From contig NZ_JACIDM010000003.1 in NCBI RefSeq assembly GCF_014196335.1, positions 248,001 through 312,000 of the forward strand: a stretch of 64,000 nucleotides of DNA, read 5' to 3'. Below, piece after piece: positions 51,233 to 59,671 of this stretch; the stretch's first letter is position 1; each line of letters begins with the position of its first letter. The notes under the pieces were generated by a model. That model made no database searches, was not told the DNA's origin, and worked only from the letters and a program-made list of their open reading frames with translations. The position numbers were made by a program, and so were the translations under genes. The DNA is from Brevundimonas lenta. Lineage in GTDB: Bacteria > Pseudomonadota > Alphaproteobacteria > Caulobacterales > Caulobacteraceae.

Positions 51233-52155
51233 GCGACAAGCGCCTTGTAGGGCATGGGGCCTTCGATCTGAGCCAGAAGGGCGTTCACGCGCGCACCCTT
51301 GTCCAGCGCGCGGCGGTTCAGGCGGTACGTCATCTCGTTAAGATAGGCGTCCATGTGCTTCGGCGAAATCCAATGGTGGGTGCCGATGTACTGACGCTTG
51401 AACAGCGCCCAGATGCTCTCGACGGCATTCGTGGTCACATCGCCCCGGACGTACTCACCCTTGCGGTGGGAAACGCGCTGGTGGTCGTAGTCGTGGCGGA
51501 GGTCGTTATAGCCGCCCCACTCGTCGGTATAGACCTTGGAGCCCTTGGCAACGTTCTGGCCGACGATGTGGCGCAGGGTGCCCGAGCGGGCGTTGTCGAT
51601 CACCCCGGCGCGGACTTCACCGCCGCGCTCAACAAGGCCCATGACAATGGTCTTGCGCTCGATGCCGTGACCCTTCTGGGTGCTGTCCTTTTTGGCGGCG
51701 TGCTTGTTCGACTCCTTGCCGCCGACGAACGTCTCATCGACCTCGACCTCACCCGAGAGCGGCGCGTTGAAGCTGTCGGTACGGGCGGCGTGACGGAGGC
51801 GGTGCAGGACGAACCACGCGGTCTTCTGGGTGATGCCCAGATCGCTTGCGAGCGTCGTCGAGGCGATGCCCTTGGGGTGGTTCGTGATCATCCAGATCGC
51901 GGCGAACCAAGTGCGGAGCGGAAGCTTCGTGTCCTGAAAGATCGTGCCGACCTTGATCGAGAAACGCTTGCGGCAGGAGTAGCACTTGTGGGTGTTCGTC
52001 CCGGTCAACGTGCCGATCTTCTTCTCGTCCGCGTTGCCGCAGAGCGGGCAGAACTTGCCACTCGCCCAACGGATGGCCGTCAGGTGATCGATCGCAGATT
52101 GCTCGGTCGGGAAGGCTGCGAACATCTGGGGAAGGGTGGCGAAGGTCTTGAACAC
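51229..52155 (-). CDS. IS1595 family (ISXO2-like) transposase
   Basis: A 308-aa transposase. The N-terminal Zn-binding module has CPLCGNADEKKIGTLTG followed by CYSCRKRFSIKVGTIFQDT, then the LRTWFAAIWMITNHPKGIASTTLASDLGITQKTAWFVLHRLRHA HTH region. The catalytic DDE-type core shows EVEVDETFVGGKESNKH (first Asp), VYTDEWGGYN (second Asp) and TTNAVESIWALFKRQYIGTHHWISPKHMDAYLNEMTYRLNRR (third acidic/Asn-Glu position). It starts with GTG at 52153-52155. All motifs appear intact, so it is probably functional. It catalyses cut or copy transposition at the terminal repeats. Confidence 0.92.
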   Translation of the reverse strand: MFKTFATLPQMFAAFPTEQSAIDHLTAIRWASGKFCPLCGNADEKKIGTLTGTNTHKCYSCRKRFSIKVGTIFQDTKLPLRTWFAAIWMITNHPKGIASTTLASDLGITQKTAWFVLHRLRHAARTDSFNAPLSGEVEVDETFVGGKESNKHAAKKDSTQKGHGIERKTIVMGLVERGGEVRAGVIDNARSGTLRHIVGQNVAKGSKVYTDEWGGYNDLRHDYDHQRVSHRKGEYVRGDVTTNAVESIWALFKRQYIGTHHWISPKHMDAYLNEMTYRLNRRALDKGARVNALLAQIEGPMPYKALVA

Positions 52156-52195
52156 GGGGCGGCTCCTGTTAGAGCCACCATAGCCTAAACCGCGC

Positions 52196-52221
52196 TTGGG
52201 TCAAGCACGTATATAGGTCCC
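52196..52221 (-). repeat. Right terminal inverted repeat of the IS1595-family element
   Basis: TTGGGTCAA, then GCAC, then GTATATAGGTCCC at the right tip; inverted copy of 50010-50035. Confidence 0.85.
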
Positions 52222-52229
52222 GAAGAAGG
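52222..52229. repeat. Target site duplication, right copy
   Basis: GAAGAAGG, identical to 50002-50009, immediately after the right terminal repeat. Confidence 0.88.
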
Positions 52230-52241
52230 CGGAGTATTTCG

Positions 52242-52676
52242 ATGGTCGCGAAGGTGACGGTTACCGAGGGCGAATTCGCGGGCTGGCAGATGTACGACCT
52301 GCACGGCACCTTCGACCAGGTGGTGGGCCCGTTCTATTTCCGCCCCGACCCCGACGGCCGCATGCGCTGCGCCTTCCGCGCCGAGCAGAAGCATATGAAC
52401 GCCGGCGACCGGATGCACGGCGGCTGCCTGATGACCTTCGCCGACATCTCGCTGTTCCAGACCGCCTACCAGGAGATGGAGGGCGCCTCGGGCGTGACCG
52501 TGTCGCTGGATTCGACCTTCATCGACGGCGCCTATGTGGGCGAGCTGGTCGAGGCCACCGGCGAGGTGGTCCGCGCCGGCAAGAGCCTGATCTTCGTGCG
52601 CGGGCAGATCACCGCCGGAGAGAGGATCCTGATGACCTTCTCCGGCGTGATCCGCAAGTTCCAGAAGCGCGGCTGA
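52242..52676 (+). CDS. PaaI-type hotdog-fold thioesterase
   Basis: A 144-aa protein with a hotdog fold: RAEQKHMNAGDRMHGGCLMTFADISLFQTAYQ contains the HGGxxxxxAD motif of the PaaI/YiiD thioesterases, with Asp as catalytic residue, then TVSLDSTFIDGAYVGELVEATGEVVRAGKSLIFVRGQI. Likely hydrolyses an acyl-CoA thioester; substrate unknown. The Shine-Dalgarno AAGGCGGAG lies just after the right IS target repeat, so the insertion left the ribosome site but removed the sequence upstream of it. Expression may now depend on read-through from the IS. Confidence 0.85.
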   Translation: MVAKVTVTEGEFAGWQMYDLHGTFDQVVGPFYFRPDPDGRMRCAFRAEQKHMNAGDRMHGGCLMTFADISLFQTAYQEMEGASGVTVSLDSTFIDGAYVGELVEATGEVVRAGKSLIFVRGQITAGERILMTFSGVIRKFQKRG

Positions 52677-52683
52677 TCCGCCC

Positions 52684-55600
52684 CTAGAACCAGTCGCCCA
52701 ACGAGTGCGGCCGGAAGTCGAGGCCGATGTCATCGAGCGTAGGCGTCGGACGCGGCTCGTGCAGACCGCTCAGCCAGGCCGGTTCCTCCGGCAGGACCAG
52801 GGGCGCCACATCCTTGGCGTCCAGGAGCGTAGCCGGCGGCGCCATCAGACCGAGGGCGACCGTCGCGCCGTTGCCGAAGCGCACGTTGGTGATGTCGTAC
52901 AGCAGGTCGACGCCGTCGCGACCGGCGACCGTGTCGGTGACCCGCCAGACCCCGGCGCCGAGCGACTGGAACTGATACTCGGCCTGTAGACCCGTCAGCA
53001 GGGCGACGTTGGTTCCGCCGCCCCCGAACAGGGTGTCGTTGCCCGCCCCGCCCTTGAAGGTGTCGTTGCCCAGGCCGCCGCGGATGACGTTGTCCAGCGC
53101 ATTGCCCGTGCCGGCGAAATTGCCGGTCCCGGTGTAGAGCAGGTTCTCGACATTGGCGCCGAGGGTGTAGGCGGCCAGCGTGGTCTCGATGGTGTCGTTA
53201 CCCTCCCCGGCCAGTTCGACGACCGTGTCGGCGATGGTCAGGACATAGGTGTCGTCGCCGGTCCCGCCCTGAAGCTGGTTGGCGACGCCCGAACCGCCGA
53301 TCAGGCGGTCGTTGCCGCCCATGCCCAGCAGGGTGTCGCGGCCCAGGCCGCCGGTCAGCACATTGGCGCCGTTGTCGCCGACCAGCAGGTCGTCGAAGGC
53401 CGAACCGACGAGGTTCTCGATGCCGTTCAGGGTGTCGGTGGCGCCGTCGCCGTCGTTGATCGCGGCGCCCGCGTTCAGGCGTACGTCGACCCGCGCGGCG
53501 GCGTTGGCGTAGCTGGCGGTGTCCGAGCCCGCGCCGCCGATCAGCTGATCGATCCCGCCGCGGCCGATGAGGATGTCCGACCCGTCGCCGCCGGTGATGA
53601 CGTTGGCGCCGGCGTTGCCCGTGCCGGTGAAGTCGCCGGTTCCGGTGTAGACCAGAGCCTCGACCTCGTTGCGCAGGGTGTAGGCGGCCAGGGTCGTGCG
53701 CACCGTGTCGAAGCCTTCGCCGGCCACCTCGACGATCGTGTCGCCCGCGACCTGCACGATGTAGGTGTCGTCGCCGATGCCGCCGTACAGTTCGTTGGCC
53801 GCGCCGGTTCCGCCCGACAGGACGTCATTGCCGCCGTAGCCGAGCAGCAGGTCACGACCGACGCCGCCGGTGATGACGTTGCCGGTGGCGCTGCCCATGC
53901 CGGTGAAGTCGCCGGTCCCGGTGTAGGTCAGGTTCTCGATCTCGGCCGCGAGGCGGAAGCTGGTCAGGGTGGTCTGGACGGAGTCGTTGCCCTCGCCCGC
54001 CAGCTCGATGATCGAGTCGCCCACCGCCGTGATGATGTAGCGATCGTCGCCGCGTCCGCCCTGCAGCTGGTTGGCGACGCCGTCGCCGCCGATCAGGGTG
54101 TCGTTGCCGTCCATGCCCAACAGGGTGTCGCGACCCAGTCCGCCCGACAGCACATTGCCGAGCGCATCGCCGATCAGGATGTCGTTGAAGGCCGAGCCGG
54201 TGACGTTCTCGATGCCCGTCAGGATGTCGTTCGAGCCGTCGCCGTCGTTGCGGGCGACCGACGCGGCGCCGAGACGGACATCCACCGCGCCTGCGGCGGC
54301 GGCGTAGCTGGCCGTATCCGAACCGGGACCGCCGGACAGGCGGTCGACGCCGCCGCGTCCGGACAGGACATCGTCGCCCAGGCCGCCGTTGATGATGTTG
54401 TCGCCCGCATTGCCGACGCCGGTGAAGTCGCCCGTGCCGGTGTAGGTCAGGTTCTCGACATTGGGCGCCAGCGTCCAAGCGGCGAGCGCAGCCTGGACCG
54501 TGTCGACGCCCTCGCCCGCGACCTCGACGATGACGTCGCCTGCGGCTGCGATCAGATAGGTGTCGTCGCCCGCCCCGCCGTACAGCTCGTTGGCCGCACC
54601 GGCGCCGCCGCGCAGCAGGTCGTTGCCGCCGAGGCCGATCAGGATGTCGGCTCCGAAGCCGCCGGTGATGGTGTTGGCCAGGCCGTTGCCGCTGCCGATG
54701 AAGGCGCCCGTGCCGGTGTAGGTCAGGTTCTCGACATTGGCCGCCAGCGTATGGTTGGCCAGGGTCGTCAGGACGATGTCCGTGCCCTCGCCCGCGTTCT
54801 CCACGATCGTGTCGCCGACGGTCAGGATGTAGGTGTCGTTGCCGAGGCCGCCGTACAGTTCGTTGGCGGCGCCGGCGCCGCCGGACAGACGGTCGTTGCC
54901 GCCGTTGCCGATCAGGACGTCATAGCCGTCGCCGCCGGTGATCTCGTCGGCGAAACCGCTGCCGATGAGGGTGCCGGACCCGCTGAGGACGATGCCGTCC
55001 AGACCGTTGATGGTGATCGTCAACGAGGCCGTGGAGCTGACGCCGGCCGTGTTGGTGATCGTGTAGGTGAAGGTGTCGGTGACGACCTGGCCCTGTTGAA
55101 GCATGCGGGCGCCGGGGAAGGGCGTAAACACATACGAGCCGTTGGCCTGAACGACGAGCGAGCCCCAGGTGCCGGACACCGGCTGGCCGACGTTGGTCCC
55201 CACGCCGTTGATGGCGCTTACGGAGAAGGAGCCGCCCGCCGGGGGCGAATAGTCGTTGGCCAGAAGGCCCGCGGCCGCGCTGACCGAGAGCGGCGTGTTC
55301 TCGTTGGTGCCGCCGTCGTCGGCGGCGGCGCCCATGCCGGCCTCGACCTGGAAGCTGACCGTGCGCGGCGCGCTGGCGGCCCGGCCGTCGCTGACGACAT
55401 AGCTGAACGAAACCGTGCCGGTGAAGCCGGGCGTCGGGTTGAAAGTGAAGTCGCCGGTCGCCGGGTTGATCGTGACCGTGCCGTTCTGCGTCGAGCCGTT
55501 GACCACGACATAGCTGAAGGCGTCGCCGTCCGGATCAGCCGCGTCGGCCAGCGAGCCGGAGACCGGGCGGCCCGGCGCGACCTGATCGATAACCACGTCG

Positions 55601-57606
55601 GCGCCCGAGGTCTGGGGCGCGTCATTGACCGGCGAGGCCTCGCCCGGATCCCAGGCGGCGATCGCGGCGTTCAGCGCGATGATCTGGGCCGGGGTCAGTC
55701 CGAGGGCCGCCTCGTTCTGGTTGAAGGTGATCAGGTCGTCGAATTGCTGATGGTGCGGCGGCGGGTTCAGCTTCTGCGCCACGCCCAGCCAGAAATAGGC
55801 GTCCTCGGCCGAATGGCCGACGCCCTCGCCGTCCAGATAGCGCCGGCCCAGGGCGAAGGCGGCCTCGCCGTGGCCCATGAGCGCGGCCTTGAGGTAGCCC
55901 TGCACGGCCCTGGCGTCGTTCACCGGAGCGCCGAGACCGAGGTGGTCGAGGATGGCCAGGCGGTAGATGGCTTCCTTGTCGTTGGGCAGGGTCGCCAGCA
56001 GTTCGCGGGCGTGGACGTAGTCGCGGGCGCCGCCCTCGCCGGAGGTGTAGAGACGCGACAGGATCAGTCGGGCGTCCGGAACCGTGCCGGCGGCGTCTTC
56101 CAGGAACTGGCGCGCCAGCGCCTTGTCCATGGTGACGCCGTTGATGCCGGAGTTCAGCCAGGTGGCGTAGTGATAGGAGGCGTTGGGGTCGCCCTTATAG
56201 GCGAGCAGGGTCGTGTAATAGACCCAGTTGTTCATGTCCCCGGCCAGCAGATAGGTGTTCACCACCGTCTCGAAGGTGGGCAGGGCCGGGGTCGATGCGG
56301 CGGCGTTGACGGTCAGGGTGACGGTCTTCTCGGCCGTGTCGACGTGGCCGTCGGTCATCCGGTAGCGGAACGAGGCGGCGCCGGTGAAGCCCGCGGTCGG
56401 CGTGAAGGTGTAGTGGCCGCTGTTCACATCCAGCACCAGCGTGCCGCCCGTGACCGAGCCGTCGACCAGTTCGAACTTCAGGATGTCGCCGTCGATGTCC
56501 GTGCCCTTGAACAGGGTGAACTCGAACGGCTGATCGGCCGTGATGTTGACGTTCTCGGGCCGCGTCGAGATCAGCGGCGCGTCGTTGATGCCGCCGATGT
56601 AGACGATGACGGTGATCGGCGGCGAGGTCGTGACGCCGTCGGTGACCGTGTAGCGGAAGGTCGCCGCGCCGACCGCGTCCGTCGGGCCGAAATAGTTGGC
56701 GGGCGGGGTGAAGGTGTAGGCGCCGGTCGCCGGATCGATGGTGACCGTGCCGTTGCGGGCCGAGCCGCCGACGAGGCTGAAGGTCGCGTTGTTCAGATCG
56801 ATGCCGTCGATGGCGTTCAGCGTGCCGGTCGCGACCTGGTCCTCGAGCCCGTAATGGATTTCGGGGTTCAGGCCGCTGACGCCGATGGGCGTCGCCGGAG
56901 TCTGGGTGCGGACGGTGATGTTGGCGAGGTCGAGGAAGCCGCTCGGCGCGTTGTCGGCGTCGGGGTTCAGGACGACCAGGTGAAGGGTCGCGTCGACGCG
57001 GGACAGGGTCTGGGCGAGGTCGAACGGCTGATAGCGGTCGGCCCAGTCGCCCTCGAAGGTTTCGTAGTTGCCGGCATAGGTCCAGTCGGCGGGATCGCTG
57101 CTGATGCGCAGGGTGATGGTCGACCAGTCGTCGGTGACCTGACCCGCCATGTCGCCGCCGGTGTTGGCCCAGTTGGTGACCTGCAGACCGACGTAGAAAT
57201 TCTCCATCAGGCCCGTTTCGGGCACGTAGCGGCACAGCCAGATGGCCAGCTTGCCGCCGTTGGCGAGGAAGTCCGTGCCGCGCACGGTCATCTCGAACTC
57301 GGCGTCGGTGAGGTTCAGCACGCCCGGCGAACCGGCCGTGGGCGTCGACAGGTGGGCGACCAGCCAGATGGCGCCGACGCCGTCGATGTGGTTGGCGTCC
57401 AGACCGCCCGGAGCCTGCAGGCGGGTGAACTGCTCGAACGTCCCGCCCGGCTCGGTTACGACCGCAGGCGGCAGCCAGGTCGTCCACGGCCCGAGGCCGT
57501 AGGTGAAGTCCCAGCTGTAGACGTTCGGGGGCGGGAAGACCGAGACGGCTTCGGGATCCGTCAGATCCACGGGTGCGTCCACCGGCTCGACGTTTGAGGC
57601 GTCCAT
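52684..57606 (-). CDS. Large RTX-repeat protein with Ig-like and Sel1-like domains
   Basis: A 1640-aa protein, presumably secreted or surface-bound. Rough order: a beta-sandwich/lectin-like N-terminus (25-235); two cadherin/Big-type Ig-like domains (about 245-450) with TVTIDPATGAYTFTPPANYFGP; a Sel1-like helical repeat segment (about 455-615: DARLILSRLYTSGEGGARDYVHARELL, AAFALGRRYLDGEGVGHSAEDAYFWLGVA); two more Ig-like domains (about 655-865); RTX calcium-binding nonapeptides (about 875-1535; GGxGxDxL, for example GGNDRLSGG and GDDTY). The acidic-hydrophobic end LDDIGLDFRPHSLGDWF could be a type I secretion signal. The start ATG at 57604-57606 follows GGGGAGGAAGC. No type I exporter genes lie nearby. 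Confidence 0.8.
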   Translation of the reverse strand: MDASNVEPVDAPVDLTDPEAVSVFPPPNVYSWDFTYGLGPWTTWLPPAVVTEPGGTFEQFTRLQAPGGLDANHIDGVGAIWLVAHLSTPTAGSPGVLNLTDAEFEMTVRGTDFLANGGKLAIWLCRYVPETGLMENFYVGLQVTNWANTGGDMAGQVTDDWSTITLRISSDPADWTYAGNYETFEGDWADRYQPFDLAQTLSRVDATLHLVVLNPDADNAPSGFLDLANITVRTQTPATPIGVSGLNPEIHYGLEDQVATGTLNAIDGIDLNNATFSLVGGSARNGTVTIDPATGAYTFTPPANYFGPTDAVGAATFRYTVTDGVTTSPPITVIVYIGGINDAPLISTRPENVNITADQPFEFTLFKGTDIDGDILKFELVDGSVTGGTLVLDVNSGHYTFTPTAGFTGAASFRYRMTDGHVDTAEKTVTLTVNAAASTPALPTFETVVNTYLLAGDMNNWVYYTTLLAYKGDPNASYHYATWLNSGINGVTMDKALARQFLEDAAGTVPDARLILSRLYTSGEGGARDYVHARELLATLPNDKEAIYRLAILDHLGLGAPVNDARAVQGYLKAALMGHGEAAFALGRRYLDGEGVGHSAEDAYFWLGVAQKLNPPPHHQQFDDLITFNQNEAALGLTPAQIIALNAAIAAWDPGEASPVNDAPQTSGADVVIDQVAPGRPVSGSLADAADPDGDAFSYVVVNGSTQNGTVTINPATGDFTFNPTPGFTGTVSFSYVVSDGRAASAPRTVSFQVEAGMGAAADDGGTNENTPLSVSAAAGLLANDYSPPAGGSFSVSAINGVGTNVGQPVSGTWGSLVVQANGSYVFTPFPGARMLQQGQVVTDTFTYTITNTAGVSSTASLTITINGLDGIVLSGSGTLIGSGFADEITGGDGYDVLIGNGGNDRLSGGAGAANELYGGLGNDTYILTVGDTIVENAGEGTDIVLTTLANHTLAANVENLTYTGTGAFIGSGNGLANTITGGFGADILIGLGGNDLLRGGAGAANELYGGAGDDTYLIAAAGDVIVEVAGEGVDTVQAALAAWTLAPNVENLTYTGTGDFTGVGNAGDNIINGGLGDDVLSGRGGVDRLSGGPGSDTASYAAAAGAVDVRLGAASVARNDGDGSNDILTGIENVTGSAFNDILIGDALGNVLSGGLGRDTLLGMDGNDTLIGGDGVANQLQGGRGDDRYIITAVGDSIIELAGEGNDSVQTTLTSFRLAAEIENLTYTGTGDFTGMGSATGNVITGGVGRDLLLGYGGNDVLSGGTGAANELYGGIGDDTYIVQVAGDTIVEVAGEGFDTVRTTLAAYTLRNEVEALVYTGTGDFTGTGNAGANVITGGDGSDILIGRGGIDQLIGGAGSDTASYANAAARVDVRLNAGAAINDGDGATDTLNGIENLVGSAFDDLLVGDNGANVLTGGLGRDTLLGMGGNDRLIGGSGVANQLQGGTGDDTYVLTIADTVVELAGEGNDTIETTLAAYTLGANVENLLYTGTGNFAGTGNALDNVIRGGLGNDTFKGGAGNDTLFGGGGTNVALLTGLQAEYQFQSLGAGVWRVTDTVAGRDGVDLLYDITNVRFGNGATVALGLMAPPATLLDAKDVAPLVLPEEPAWLSGLHEPRPTPTLDDIGLDFRPHSLGDWF
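53131..54720 (-). repeat. Two-copy higher-order repeat in the RTX region
   Basis: The marker encoding NLTYTGTG-like segments occurs five times. The GGTGTA landmark falls at 54715, 54439, 53920, 53644 and 53131, giving alternating spacings of 276, 519, 276 and 513 bp. So a unit of about 795 bp (265 aa: one short and one long module) is present twice in tandem, plus a fifth start. Confidence 0.75.
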
Positions 57607-57735
57607 AAGCTTCCTCCCCGACACTACTACTGCGCGATTGGTTACTCGCGCACGCCCTCGCCGCCAACCTCAACGGCGAAATTCTTGGCTAACAGGCGTT
57701 AACGGTGAAGCTTGGGGCGGGTTCCCCGGGAAATG

Positions 57736-58353
57736 TCAGGCGTCGATCACATCCTGGAGAATGACGGCCATGCGGCGCTCCATCTCCTCGCATTCACGGG
57801 GCGACAGGCCGAAGCCGCCGGTGATCTCGCGGCTGACGGTCATGCCCATGATGAAGGCTGCGGCCAGACGCGCCCGGACTGCGCCGTCCGGCCCCCCGAC
57901 CCATGCGGCGAAGGGGTTGAAGAAGCGCTCGTTGCCGGTGCGCTGGACCAGCTCCATGGCCTTGGTCGAGCCGATCGAGCGCAGCAGGATCAGCAGGCCC
58001 TTCAGCTTGCTCTCGCTCTTGCCCTCGTAAATCACCTCGTGGGCGATGCGGCGGCCGAAATCCCCGCGGTCGCCCGCCATCAGCTCGCCGCCGTTGTCGC
58101 AGCTGTCCAGCACCGAAACGAACAGGTCTTCCTTCGAGCCGAAATAACGCGACACCAGCGCGGCATCGACGCCGACATCGCCGGCGATGTCGCGCATGCC
58201 GACGTCGTCGTAGCTCTCGCGCGCGAAACGTTCACGCGCGGCTGTCAGAATGGCGGCGCGGGTCGCCTCGGCATTTCTGGGCCGTGGCGCAACATGACAG
58301 AACAAGGGAGTCAGGCCTCCGGAATAGCCCCAGACGCAATATGGCTTTGTCAT
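57736..58353 (-). CDS. TetR family transcriptional regulator (TipR-like efflux repressor)
   Basis: A TetR-type protein of 205 aa in the longest frame. The HTH is RAAILTAARERFARESYDDVGMRDIAGDVGVDAALVSRYFGSKEDLFVSVL; the remainder is an all-helical ligand domain with GGPDGAVRARLAAAFIMGMTVSREI. The N-terminal extension before the HTH (up to the ATG at 58351-58353) is unusual; a TTG at 58303-58305 with GGAGG upstream is an alternative start. It is divergent from an RND efflux operon with repeated operator-like elements in between. The layout equals TipR/acrAB2-nodT in Caulobacter, where TipR represses the pump; orthology is inferred. Confidence 0.85.
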   Translation of the reverse strand: MTKPYCVWGYSGGLTPLFCHVAPRPRNAEATRAAILTAARERFARESYDDVGMRDIAGDVGVDAALVSRYFGSKEDLFVSVLDSCDNGGELMAGDRGDFGRRIAHEVIYEGKSESKLKGLLILLRSIGSTKAMELVQRTGNERFFNPFAAWVGGPDGAVRARLAAAFIMGMTVSREITGGFGLSPRECEEMERRMAVILQDVIDA

Positions 58354-58357
58354 CGCC

Positions 58358-58435
58358 CGTTGACAAGCGAGGGTCGGATCACCATTAAGTCACCGGGCGT
58401 TGACTAGCGGCCTCCCCCCGTTCGCCGAGGTCAAC
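58358..58435. promoter_or_regulatory. Candidate TetR operator/promoter between regulator and efflux operon
   Basis: Two direct elements CGTTGACAAGCG (58358-58369) and CGTTGACTAGCG (58398-58409) are exactly 40 bp apart, and a GTTGAC / GTCAAC inverted pair (58399-58404 and 58430-58435) spans the second one. TTGACA/TTGACT may double as -35 hexamers for promoters reading toward the pump genes. Regulator identity is inferred from adjacency. Confidence 0.5.
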
Positions 58436-58473
58436 AGAGACAGGGATTTGGTCCCTCACGGAGACTAGCGTTC

Positions 58474-59664
58474 ATGCGCACGGTGAAGATCGTGACCGCG
58501 TCCGTCGTAATGGCGGCCGCGCTCTATGGCTGTTCCCAGCAGAGCGAGGCCCAGGCCCCGCCCGCTCCGGCCGTCACCGTGGCGACGCCGCTGGTGCGCA
58601 CCGTGCAGGACTGGGATGAGTTCACGGGCCGCTTCGAGGCGACCCAGGCGGTGGACGTGCGAGCGCGCGTCGGCGGCTACATCCAGGCGGTTCACTTCCG
58701 CGACGGCGACTATGTCCGCCGCGGCCAGTTGCTGTTCACCCTGGACCCGCGTCCGGCCCAGGCCGGTCTGGCCGCGGCCCGCGCCCAGCTGGCCCAGGCC
58801 CAGGCCCAGCTGAACCTCGCCCGCACCGAGCTGAGCCGCGCTGAAACCCTGCTCTCCTCGCAGGCCGTCTCCCAGGCCGAGGTCGACACCCGCCGCGGCG
58901 CCGTCCAGCAGGGCGAGGCCTCGGTCGCGGCCGCCAACGCCGCTGTCCGCGCCCGCCAGCTGGATCTGGAGTTCACCCGCGTCACCGCCCCGATTTCGGG
59001 CCGCGTGTCCGACCGTCGCGTCGATCCGGGCAATCTGATCGGCGGCGGCTCGTCGGCCGGCGACGTGCTGACGACCGTCCTCGCCAGCGCCCCGATCCAC
59101 TTCGTCTTCGACGCCTCCGAAGCCCTGCTGCTGAAGTACCAGCGTCAGATCCGTCAGGGCGCCGCCCCTGTGGAGCTGCGTCTGCAGGACGAAGGCACCT
59201 TCACCCGCACGGGCACCCTGGACTTCACCGACAACGCCATCGACACGGCCTCGGGCGTCATCCGCCTGCGCGCCATCGTTCCGAACGGCGACGGCTTCCT
59301 GAAGCCTGGCATGTTCGGTCAGGCCCGTCTGGCCGGCGCCGGAACCTATCAGGCGATGCTGGTGCCCGACGCCGCCATCGCCACCGATCAGGCCCGCCGC
59401 ATCGTCTATGTGGTCGCCGCCGACGGCAGCGTCGCGCCGCGTCCGGTCCAGCTGGGTCCGTTGGCCGAAGGCCTGCGCGTCATCCGTTCGGGCCTGCGTC
59501 CGACCGACCGCGTCATCATCAACGGCGTCCAGCGCATCCAGCAGCCCGGCATGAAGGTGAAGGCCACGAACGGCCGCATCCAGCCGGTCGCGCAGCAGCA
59601 GCAGGCCCCGGTCACCACGGCCGCCCCGGCTTCGACCGCGACCTTCGCCCTGTCAGGCGATTGA
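58474..59664 (+). CDS. acrA: RND efflux periplasmic adaptor lipoprotein
   Basis: A 396-aa membrane-fusion protein of the AcrA/MexE type. Lipoprotein signal with Cys20 (AAALYGC). The sequence shows GRFEATQAVDVRARVGGYIQAVHFRDGDYVRRGQLLFTLDPRPAQAGL (lipoyl-like hairpin half), a coiled coil of alternating QLAQAQAQLNLARTELSRAETLL, then LDLEFTRVTAPISGRVSDRRVDPGNLIG and the beta-barrel and membrane-proximal domain GVIRLRAIVPNGDGFLKPGMFGQARLAG. It bridges the inner-membrane pump and the outer-membrane channel. First gene of a three-gene operon; the pump gene follows 7 bp later. Family assignment is certain; the exact gene name (acrA/mexE/acrA2) is by analogy with AcrAB2-NodT. Confidence 0.93.
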   Translation: MRTVKIVTASVVMAAALYGCSQQSEAQAPPAPAVTVATPLVRTVQDWDEFTGRFEATQAVDVRARVGGYIQAVHFRDGDYVRRGQLLFTLDPRPAQAGLAAARAQLAQAQAQLNLARTELSRAETLLSSQAVSQAEVDTRRGAVQQGEASVAAANAAVRARQLDLEFTRVTAPISGRVSDRRVDPGNLIGGGSSAGDVLTTVLASAPIHFVFDASEALLLKYQRQIRQGAAPVELRLQDEGTFTRTGTLDFTDNAIDTASGVIRLRAIVPNGDGFLKPGMFGQARLAGAGTYQAMLVPDAAIATDQARRIVYVVAADGSVAPRPVQLGPLAEGLRVIRSGLRPTDRVIINGVQRIQQPGMKVKATNGRIQPVAQQQQAPVTTAAPASTATFALSGD

Positions 59665-59671
59665 GCCCGCC

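Larger units (their letters stand above)
50010..52221. mobile_element. IS1595-family insertion sequence with protease passenger, 2212 bp
   Basis: A complete element with imperfect terminal inverted repeats of about 26 bp: GGGACCTATATAC, four variable bases, then TTGACCCAA at both ends (23 of 26 identical). It is bracketed by the 8-bp direct repeat GAAGAAGG. Inside are a minus-strand transposase (51229-52155), a coupled 57-aa gene (51059-51232) and a plus-strand serine-protease passenger (50140-51072). Intact ends, intact target duplication and an undamaged transposase point to a fairly recent insertion. Base composition inside is a little less GC-rich than in flanking genes. Confidence 0.9.

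Noticed and set aside
52196..52221. Outward promoter at the right end of the IS (TATATA at 52210-52215)
   Set aside because: No -35 hexamer at a proper distance; TTGGGT is only 8 bp away.
53131..54720. Regularly spaced repeats resembling a CRISPR array
   Set aside because: The repeats are in-frame coding repeats of the RTX protein with no identical 25-40-bp direct repeats or unique spacers.
54751..57597. 948-aa plus-strand open frame opposite the RTX gene
   Set aside because: Arg/Gly/Val-rich shadow without motifs; produced by repetitive GC-rich codons of the real gene.
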